From the NCBI GenBank assembly GCA_019115685.1, contig DXDC01000019.1, positions 1 through 5,236 on the forward strand: 5,236 nucleotides of DNA. Direction: 5' to 3'. Both the position numbers and the translations under genes were made by a program. Below the pieces are notes generated by a model, which saw only the letters and a list, made by a program, of their open reading frames with translations, did no database searches and was not told the DNA's origin. Numbering within the stretch: position 1 is the first letter of the stretch; the number at the start of each line of letters is the position of its first letter. Of the stretch, positions 1 through 4,873 are shown piece after piece. The DNA is from Candidatus Agrococcus pullicola (lineage in GTDB: Bacteria; Actinomycetota; Actinomycetes; Actinomycetales; Microbacteriaceae).

Positions 1-579
1 AAGTTCTGCGCGCGGGACCGACTCGTTCACGAGCCCGACCTCGGCGGCACGCTTTCCGTCGAACGGTTCGCCCGTGAGGATGTAGTACATCGCCGTCCGG
101 TATCCCATGGCGAGGGCGACATCTCGGGTAACCAAGCCCGCGGGGATGATGCCCCAGTTGACTTCCGAGAGGCCGTACGTCGCCTCATCCGCGCTGATGG
201 CGAGATCGCACGACGTCAGGGGAGTGAAACCGCCGCCGAAGCACCACCCGTTCACCTTCGCGATCGTGACCTGCGGCAGATTCCGCAGGATGTTGTACTG
301 CCAATCCCAGGCGACGTCCCGAACGCGCTCGAAGGCTGTCGGGTCGCCTTCTGTCTCGCGGAAGTACTCCTTCAGGTCCATGCCGGCCGTGAAGGAATCG
401 CCAGCGCCGGTGAGGACCACGAGGTCGATGCCGTCGTCATAGCGAATCTTCGTCAACGCATCGCGCATCTCGCTGTTGAGCTGGGGGCTCATGGCGTTGC
501 GTTTGTCCGGCCGATTCAGCGTGACGGTTGCCACGCGGTCGACGGCGTCCACCAAGATACACTCATAATTCTCTGACAC
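1..579 (-). CDS. ech: p-hydroxycinnamoyl-CoA (feruloyl-CoA) hydratase/lyase, C-terminus cut off by window edge
   Basis: This enzyme of the crotonase superfamily would hydrate the side-chain double bond of feruloyl-, caffeoyl- or p-coumaroyl-CoA and then split it retro-aldol fashion to the hydroxybenzaldehyde (e.g. vanillin) and acetyl-CoA, in the cytoplasm. The frame shows 193 residues of a family usually near 276, so roughly 80 C-terminal residues lie beyond position 1. It matches remembered Pseudomonas HCHL nearly motif for motif: LNRPDKRNAMSP (21-32), LTGAGDSFTAGMDLKEYFRE (56-75), VNGWCFGGGF (109-118), CDLAISADEATYGLSEVNWG (124-143). Oxyanion-hole Met70 and Gly120 of HCHL map to M67 and G116, and catalytic Glu143 maps to E139. 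The residue equivalent to active-site Ser123 is threonine (T119). Tyr239 falls outside the window. The GTG start at 577-579 fits the family N-terminus and has a purine-rich GGGAAAGAGAG element a few bases upstream (584-594). The aldehyde dehydrogenase gene ends 58 bp upstream on the same strand. Family assignment is strong; the exact substrate is inferred. Confidence 0.9.
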   Translation of the reverse strand, partial: MSENYECILVDAVDRVATVTLNRPDKRNAMSPQLNSEMRDALTKIRYDDGIDLVVLTGAGDSFTAGMDLKEYFRETEGDPTAFERVRDVAWDWQYNILRNLPQVTIAKVNGWCFGGGFTPLTSCDLAISADEATYGLSEVNWGIIPAGLVTRDVALAMGYRTAMYYILTGEPFDGKRAAEVGLVNESVPRAEL

Positions 580-637
580 GGTGCTCTCTTTCCCTGTTCT
601 GTCGTTGTCCGCGGCACGGGGGCACCGCGACGGTTGT

Positions 638-2068
638 TCACCACGTCTCACTGACGAGCTTGGTGACGAGATAGTCTTCGATGCCTTCTGAGCCGCCCTC
701 GGAGCCGTAACCGCTCTCCTTGACGCCACCGAACGGAGTCTCCGGGCTCGTGAGCATGAGGTGATTGACCGCCAGCATTCCCGCCTCGATCCGGTCCGAG
801 ACCTCAGCGGCGGTCGCGGCCGATCCCGTGAAGAGATAGGACGCAAGCCCGTAGGGAAGCGCATTCGCGCGCTCGATCCCGTCGTCGACATCCGTGAACG
901 GCACGGCGACCGCCACCGGGCCGAAAGGCTCCTCCTGCATGATTCGTGCGTTCGCATCGACGTCAGCGAGCAGTGTCGGCTGCCAGAAGTATCCGGGACG
1001 GTCGATGGGCTCGCCCCCGATGACGGTCCGTGCCCCTCGCTCGCGTGCATCGTCGACCAGCGCCGAGATGGCGGCAGGGCGGCGGTTATGAGCAAGCGGC
1101 CCCATGGATGTGCCGTCGTCGAGGCCGTTCCCGACCTCCAGCGTCCGGATGCGCGCAGAGAAGGCGTCGATGAAGCGCTCGTAGACGTTCTCCTGCACGA
1201 GGAAGCGGGTCGGGGCGATGCAGATCTGGCCCGCGTTGCGGAATTTCGAGCCAGCGGCCAGCGTCGCCGCCTTCTCGACGTCAGCGTCGTCGAAGACGAG
1301 TACGGGTGCGTGACCGCCGAGTTCCAGTGTCACGCGCTTGATTCCGTCCGCCGCCAGGTGAGCGATCTGGCGGCCTACTACCGTCGACCCGGTGAACGAC
1401 ACCTTGCGAATGCGGGGATCGCGGATCAGCTGCGTGGAAATCGCTGCAGGATCGCCCATGACAACATTCAGAACACCTGCTGGCAACCCTGCGTCAGCGA
1501 GGGCATGGGCGAGGGCGAGACCGGTCGCGGGCGTTTCTTCGGCGGGTTTGAAAACGACAGTGCATCCTGCAGCAAGAGCGGCAGCGAGCTTCCGGGCAGG
1601 GATCGTGATTGGAAAATTCCAGGGGGTGAAGGCCGCGACGGGGCCCACGGGTTGAGCGAGGACAAGGTTACGGACGCCAACGCGCCGCGCAGGCACGAGG
1701 CGGCCGTAAGCACGACGTCCTTCCTCCGCGAACCAATCGAACGTGTCGGCGGCGGCACCGACTTCCGCGATCGCTTCACTCGCGGGCTTTCCTTGCTCGA
1801 TGGTGGTCGCGATGCCGATTTCCCGCGCGCGCTCCCGGAGGAGGTCGGCCGCGCGCCGCAGCACCTGATAGCGCTCGAATGCGGACGTCGAACGCCACGT
1901 CTGAAAGCTGGATGCCGCGGCCTCCGCGGCGTCGTCGAGGTCCGCGGGCGTTGCGATCGGGAGCTTGCCGACGACGTCCAGTGTCGCCGGGTTGACAACC
2001 GGCAGTGTATCTCGTCCCTCGCGCCGCCATTCGCCTGCGATGAAGAGTCCCAGCGTGGGGTAGTCCAT
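638..2068 (-). CDS. NAD(P)-dependent aldehyde dehydrogenase, SSADH/KGSADH-like subfamily; candidate (hydroxy)benzaldehyde or vanillin dehydrogenase
   Basis: A 476-residue cytoplasmic aldehyde dehydrogenase that oxidises an aldehyde to its carboxylic acid. Numbering from the chosen Met, visible motifs are PWNFP with N151 (oxyanion), KPAEETP with K174 and E177 (the cofactor ribose site, where Glu usually favours NAD), FTGS (225-228, nucleotide loop), ELGGHAP with general base E249, FRNAGQICIAPT with nucleophile C283, and EEPFGP with E380. The C-terminal PFGGVKESGYGSEGG segment and the phrases EEGRRAYGRLVP and PVGPVAAFTPWNFP recall succinate-semialdehyde and alpha-ketoglutarate-semialdehyde dehydrogenases. 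Neighbouring the hydroxycinnamoyl-CoA lyase gene, it plausibly oxidises the vanillin-type aldehyde that enzyme makes; this is inference from context. The frame extends upstream to an ATG at 2137 (499 aa), but that codon has no Shine-Dalgarno. The ATG at 2066-2068 has GGAAGGG (2077-2083) 8 nt upstream, and family proteins begin close to the LFIAGEW segment, so I chose it. Confidence 0.9.
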   Translation of the reverse strand: MDYPTLGLFIAGEWRREGRDTLPVVNPATLDVVGKLPIATPADLDDAAEAAASSFQTWRSTSAFERYQVLRRAADLLRERAREIGIATTIEQGKPASEAIAEVGAAADTFDWFAEEGRRAYGRLVPARRVGVRNLVLAQPVGPVAAFTPWNFPITIPARKLAAALAAGCTVVFKPAEETPATGLALAHALADAGLPAGVLNVVMGDPAAISTQLIRDPRIRKVSFTGSTVVGRQIAHLAADGIKRVTLELGGHAPVLVFDDADVEKAATLAAGSKFRNAGQICIAPTRFLVQENVYERFIDAFSARIRTLEVGNGLDDGTSMGPLAHNRRPAAISALVDDARERGARTVIGGEPIDRPGYFWQPTLLADVDANARIMQEEPFGPVAVAVPFTDVDDGIERANALPYGLASYLFTGSAATAAEVSDRIEAGMLAVNHLMLTSPETPFGGVKESGYGSEGGSEGIEDYLVTKLVSETW

Positions 2069-2151
2069 CCGTGTCGCCCTTCCGTCTGCGTAGCTTCCTC
2101 GCCACTGTTCGGAGACTATTCGTACTCGCGCCGTCATGCGGTTGAGAGTAC

Positions 2152-2178
2152 GTCGAGTTCCATTGTGCGGAACGTGAC
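2152..2178. promoter_or_regulatory. Interrupted palindrome GTC-N2-GTTCC-N7-GGAAC-N2-GAC, candidate operator
   Basis: GTTCC (2157-2161) and GGAAC (2169-2173) form a perfect 5-bp inverted repeat with a 7-bp spacer, and the dyad resumes outward with GTC (2152-2154) and GAC (2176-2178). It lies 84 bp upstream of the chosen aldehyde dehydrogenase start, abutting the weak minus-strand -10 candidate, a typical place for a repressor site. The size and GTTCC/GGAAC half-sites are compatible with an IclR-type regulator, a family often controlling aromatic catabolism, but no regulator gene is visible here and this identity is a guess. Confidence 0.4.
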
Positions 2179-2301
2179 GGTAGTGACGCCAGCAAGGCCA
2201 TGCTCAATTCAGTGATTCTCACGCGATGTGGTTTCTGTGTGCGAACGTCACTTCCCGACCCCCCAAGTTCTACTGGCCGGAATTCGGAGCCCGAGTCCCA
2301 G

Positions 2302-2322
2302 TCCTCGTGACCAGCGCGAGGA
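2302..2322. repeat. Inverted repeat TCCTCG-N9-CGAGGA upstream of the decarboxylase gene
   Basis: A perfect 6-bp inverted repeat with a 9-bp spacer (arms 2302-2307 and 2317-2322), 57 bp before the decarboxylase ATG. It could be an operator half of a tandem site with the repeat at 2327-2353, or a weak RNA hairpin if transcribed. In a GC-rich region a 6-bp dyad can arise by chance, so confidence in function is low. Confidence 0.25.
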
Positions 2323-2326
2323 TAGC

Positions 2327-2353
2327 GTGAGCGCGGCTTGACAAGGTGCTCAC
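2327..2353. repeat. Inverted repeat GTGAGC-N15-GCTCAC spanning a TTGACA hexamer
   Basis: A perfect 6-bp inverted repeat (arms 2327-2332 and 2348-2353) whose 15-bp spacer contains TTGACA at 2338-2343. It ends 25 bp before the decarboxylase ATG. If the hexamer is a real -35 box, a protein bound here would block the promoter; if the region is transcribed, the dyad could fold near the ribosome binding site. Only the symmetry is directly seen. Confidence 0.3.
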
Positions 2354-2378
2354 TGGGAGCCGCTGAAGGGAACTACTC

Positions 2379-3467
2379 ATGGAACACGAACCAGTAACGT
2401 CGCCGACGACAGGTGGCGGTGCCGGGTACATTCGCATCGCGACCGAGGAAGCATGGGCGACGCGCGAGATCACCGACGAATGGAGGCGGATGATCGAAGC
2501 GGGAGAAGGCGGCGCGGGATTCCTCGGGATGGTGGGGCATTACATGACGAGCGACGCAGATCGTCCGCGTTTCGTCCGCGCTGGTTTGGAAGACGCCGGC
2601 GAACTCCGACTGGCGCACATGGACGCGGCGGGGATCGACCACGCCGTACTCGCGTTGACCGCACCCGGCACGCAAGTGCTCGATGCGGCCCGCGGGGTTG
2701 GCATCGCAGCGAATGCAAACGACGAGTTGGCGGCCGCAGTCGAACGCCACCCGTCGCGCTTCACCGGGCTTGCGGCTTTGTCGTTCGAAGACGTGCCTGC
2801 TGCTGTCGCAGAACTCGACCGCGCTGTGTCGAAGCTCGGTTTGCGCGGATTGATCGTAAACTCTCACATCCGCGGCCGGTATCTGTCGGACCCGGATTTC
2901 TGGCCGATTCTCGAAGCTGCCGAAGCGTTGGACGTTCCGGTCTATCTGCATCCGAACACGCCCAACGACAACATGATCGCTACGATGCAGGAAGCGGGGC
3001 TCGACGGTGCCGTCTTCGGTTTCCAGGTCGAGACCTCGCTGCATACCCTCAAGATGATCACGTCAGGTGTCTTCGATCGTTTCCCTCGACTGCGTCTCGT
3101 CATCGGTCATCTCGGGGAGGCGTTGCCGTTCTGGCTCTATCGTTTCGACTACATGCACCACGGCATGGTCGCCTCTCGTCGATACCCGTCGATCAAGCCC
3201 CTGGAACGCACGATCAGCGAGTACATCCGGGAGAACATCTGGATCACGACGAGCGGCATGCCCGCGCCGGATCCGATCATGTTCACGCGAAGGATGGTCG
3301 GCGACGATCGCGTCATGTACGCGATGGACTATCCGTATCAGTACGTTCCCGCGGAGGTCGAGATGCAGGACAACCTGCCGATGAGCCTCGCCGACAAGAA
3401 GGCGTTCTTCCAGGACATCGCGGTCGACGTCTTCGGGTTGGATCTGGACGTGATTCGCGCAGGCTGA
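2379..3467 (+). CDS. Amidohydrolase-family (amidohydrolase 2) aromatic acid decarboxylase, LigW / gamma-resorcylate decarboxylase-like
   Basis: A 362-residue TIM-barrel metalloenzyme predicted to remove non-oxidatively a carboxyl group next to a phenolic hydroxyl, as 5-carboxyvanillate decarboxylase (LigW) and gamma-resorcylate decarboxylase do; the reaction can be reversible. Visible motifs: IATEEAW (20-26) on the first strand, HMDAAGIDHAVL (80-91), PSRFTGLAAL (125-134), DVPVYLHP (185-192), PRLRLVIGHLGEALPFWLYR (236-255), ENIWITTSGM (285-294), RVMYAMDYPYQ (311-321). Remembered LigW active-site residues Glu19, Arg58, His188, His241, Asp314 and Tyr317 map to E23, R62, H191, H244, D317 and Y320 with almost constant offset. 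The second N-terminal ligand His of gamma-resorcylate decarboxylase (EEH) is Ala25, as in the LigW type. The ATG has GAAGGGA (2365-2371) 7 nt upstream; the first 16 residues are a loose Gly/Thr-rich leader. It is divergent from the aldehyde dehydrogenase gene and convergent with the aldolase-like genes. The decarboxylase class is well supported; the substrate is not settled. Confidence 0.85.
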   Translation: MEHEPVTSPTTGGGAGYIRIATEEAWATREITDEWRRMIEAGEGGAGFLGMVGHYMTSDADRPRFVRAGLEDAGELRLAHMDAAGIDHAVLALTAPGTQVLDAARGVGIAANANDELAAAVERHPSRFTGLAALSFEDVPAAVAELDRAVSKLGLRGLIVNSHIRGRYLSDPDFWPILEAAEALDVPVYLHPNTPNDNMIATMQEAGLDGAVFGFQVETSLHTLKMITSGVFDRFPRLRLVIGHLGEALPFWLYRFDYMHHGMVASRRYPSIKPLERTISEYIRENIWITTSGMPAPDPIMFTRRMVGDDRVMYAMDYPYQYVPAEVEMQDNLPMSLADKKAFFQDIAVDVFGLDLDVIRAG

Positions 3468-3497
3468 TCGCCCTGCTCGCGCGTGGCATGAGCGATG

Positions 3498-3545
3498 CTG
3501 CTGAAGGGGCCTCCACATCGGATGATGTGGAGGCCCCTTCAGCAG
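3498..3545. terminator. Perfect 22-bp stem hairpin, probable bidirectional terminator
   Basis: Arms 3498-3519 and 3524-3545 are perfect reverse complements around a 4-nt GGAT loop, with a GC-rich core (AAGGGGCCTCCAC and its complement). It starts 30 bp after the decarboxylase stop and ends 22 bp before the stop of the convergent RraA-like gene, so it is placed to end transcription from both sides. Neither flank carries a T-run, so it is not a canonical U-tract terminator; U-less hairpin terminators are often described in actinobacteria. The gaps on either side contain no other feature. Confidence 0.8.
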
Positions 3546-3567
3546 GTCTGACGACCGAGCGGCGAGA

Positions 3568-4209
3568 TCAGCTCCCGCGCTGCAGGAGGTGGTATCCGTG
3601 GGTCGCGCGGGCGTCGGCAAGTGATGATCCGGCGAGCACAGCGTCGACGATGGCGTCCTCGCGAGCATTGATCGTTGCGCAGACCTCGAGAACCGATTCT
3701 TCGATGTCGCGTGGAACGACAAGGACGCCGTCTGCATCACCGATGATCGCGTCCCCGGCACGAACCTGCACGCCGCCAATCGTCACGGGGGTGCCGACGG
3801 CCGCCACCTCGACACGATCTTTGCCTGTCCGCATGAAGCGTCCGCGACTGTAGATCGGGTACTCCAGGTCGAGTGCGCGCTCGACGTCACGATTGACGCC
3901 GTCGATGACGGTGCCGGCGACACCGCGATCCGCCGCCATGGCCGTGAGTATGTCGCCCCAGACCGTGCAGTCCGTGCGCCCGGCGTTATCCAAGACGACG
4001 ACGTCACCGGCCGCGACGTCGTCGAGGTAGTCGCCCACCGTGCCGGCCGGGTGTCCGGCCGCCACGTATCGCACGGTGAACGCTCGGCCCGCGAGTCGGG
4101 CACGGGAGAACAGGGGCTCGATCCCGAGCATCGTTCCAGTCCGCCCGAGCTTGTCGAGCGCGTCAGAGATGGTCGCGGTCGAGTATTCGGCGAGGAGGTC
4201 ACCGTTCAT
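3568..4209 (-). CDS. RraA-like protein, HMG/CHA aldolase type (4-hydroxy-4-methyl-2-oxoglutarate / 4-carboxy-4-hydroxy-2-oxoadipate aldolase superfamily)
   Basis: A 213-residue cytoplasmic protein of the RraA / HMG-aldolase superfamily, whose enzymes cleave 4-hydroxy-4-substituted 2-oxo-diacids to pyruvate and a second acid, using a divalent metal. Seen here: ATISDALDKLG near the N-terminus, GDVVVLDNAGRTDCTVWGDI in the middle, GVAGTVIDGVNRD, and a GDADGVLVVP strand near the C-terminus. D86 is followed after exactly 20 residues by R107-D108, the D-X20-R-D metal/enolate motif I recall for catalytic members; E. coli RraA, the RNase E inhibitor, lacks the RD pair. An aldolase is therefore more likely than an RNase regulator. 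The frame extends to an ATG at 4245 without a Shine-Dalgarno; the ATG at 4207-4209 has GAGAGGA (4218-4224) 8 nt upstream and matches family length. It overlaps the preceding gene by 11 bp, indicating coupled translation, and is last in its visible operon before the hairpin. Confidence 0.85.
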   Translation of the reverse strand: MNGDLLAEYSTATISDALDKLGRTGTMLGIEPLFSRARLAGRAFTVRYVAAGHPAGTVGDYLDDVAAGDVVVLDNAGRTDCTVWGDILTAMAADRGVAGTVIDGVNRDVERALDLEYPIYSRGRFMRTGKDRVEVAAVGTPVTIGGVQVRAGDAIIGDADGVLVVPRDIEESVLEVCATINAREDAIVDAVLAGSSLADARATHGYHLLQRGS

Positions 4210-4873
4210 TGTCAAGATCCTCTCGTGCAGGAAACTTGCTGTCATGCATCACGTCGGCGACGGCCGTGCCAGAGTCCACGGCGGCGGCCATGCGGTCTTC
4301 ACGAGCGCTGATCAGCTCCGCCATACGGATCACGTCGTCGGCGTGCTGAACAGGGATGAAGACGATGCCGTTGCTGTCGGCAATCACTAGATCGCCGCTG
4401 TCGACGTTCACCTCGGCGAATCTGACCGTTCGATCCATGCTGAGTTGCACGATCCTGCCACGCGCACTGACTGGGACGACCGCTCGGCCGAACACCGGAA
4501 AGTCGAACTTCTCGCTTTCATCGATGTCTCGGCACGCCCCATCGATGAGGACGCCGCGAACGCCGCGGCGCACCGCCGCCCGGGTGAGGATCCCGCCAAA
4601 GCAGGAAACGTCCGTGCGGCCGTCGTTCGCGACGACAAGGACGTCGGCGTCCGAAGCGCCGTCGATGGCGCGGGCGGCGATGTGGTCGGACGAGCGGCGA
4701 TCGTCGCGTGGTGTGGCCTGAATCGTCCGCGCGCGCCCTACGACCACGCGTGACACTGACCACAAGCGACCCACGCCGGTCGTCGCTCCCGGTAGTCCGA
4801 GAGTGTCGAGTGCATCCGAAATGGCGCACGCGTCGAGTCGAGCAAGTCGTTCGAGGAGGCGCTCGATGATCAT
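4199..4873 (-). CDS. RraA-like protein, second tandem paralogue with Gly at the catalytic-motif acidic position
   Basis: A 224-residue paralogue of the following gene product, same superfamily and same domain order: ACAISDALDTLGLPGATTGV (15-34), ADVLVVANDGRTDVSCFGGI (76-95), RRGVRGVLIDGACRD (102-116), DLVIADSNGIVFIP (161-174), ISAREDRMAAAVDSG (188-202). The R-D pair is present (R115, D116), but the residue 21 positions before R115 is glycine (G94), where the sister protein has aspartate. It may be a catalytic variant with other substrates, or a partner subunit. The open frame continues upstream to 5047, but those 58 residues are Arg/Pro/Gly-rich noise overlapping the upstream hydroxylase. The ATG at 4871-4873 has GGAGAT (4880-4885) 6 nt upstream and forms an ATGA overlap with the hydroxylase stop, so I chose it. 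Family is sure; the reaction is not. Confidence 0.85.
   Translation of the reverse strand: MIIERLLERLARLDACAISDALDTLGLPGATTGVGRLWSVSRVVVGRARTIQATPRDDRRSSDHIAARAIDGASDADVLVVANDGRTDVSCFGGILTRAAVRRGVRGVLIDGACRDIDESEKFDFPVFGRAVVPVSARGRIVQLSMDRTVRFAEVNVDSGDLVIADSNGIVFIPVQHADDVIRMAELISAREDRMAAAVDSGTAVADVMHDSKFPAREDLDNER

Larger units (their letters stand above)
2069..2378. promoter_or_regulatory. Divergent intergenic region between aldehyde dehydrogenase and decarboxylase genes
   Basis: This 310-bp stretch separates two divergently transcribed genes and must hold both promoters. I see no convincing coding sequence in it. It holds three inverted repeats, listed separately. On the plus strand a perfect TTGACA lies at 2338-2343, but no good -10 hexamer sits 16-19 nt downstream, so it may be chance. 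On the minus strand, TTGAGC (2202-2207) and TACCGT (2177-2182) are 19 nt apart, a weak promoter-like pair that would place initiation next to the palindrome at 2152-2178. Both promoter suggestions are tentative; that the region is regulatory follows mainly from the gene arrangement. Confidence 0.6.

Noticed and set aside
2069..2137. 23-residue N-terminal extension of the aldehyde dehydrogenase to the ATG at 2137
   Set aside because: No Shine-Dalgarno before that ATG, and family proteins begin near the LFIAGEW segment; the ATG at 2066-2068 has GGAAGGG at good spacing.
761..2215. Long plus-strand open frame (484 codons) antisense to the aldehyde dehydrogenase
   Set aside because: Its translation is Arg/Gly-rich with no recognisable motif, while the opposite strand encodes an intact aldehyde dehydrogenase with all catalytic residues; a GC-rich shadow frame.
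3498..3545. CRISPR-type repeat or insertion-sequence end
   Set aside because: It is a single inverted repeat with no further copies in the window, no target duplication and no transposase; its position between convergent stops fits a terminator.
3063..3779. Minus-strand frame (238 codons) opposite the end of the decarboxylase gene
   Set aside because: Arg/His/Asp-rich with no domain signature, crossing the hairpin and a second gene; a shadow frame.
2453..3853. Plus-strand open frame (466 codons) overlapping the decarboxylase in another frame and running into the aldolase-like gene
   Set aside because: Arg-rich, low-information translation that crosses the terminator hairpin; the overlapping frames encode clear enzyme families.
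4210..4245. 12-residue N-terminal extension of the second RraA-like protein to the ATG at 4245
   Set aside because: It lacks a ribosome binding site and would lengthen the overlap with the preceding gene to 47 bp; the ATG at 4207-4209 is preceded by GAGAGGA.
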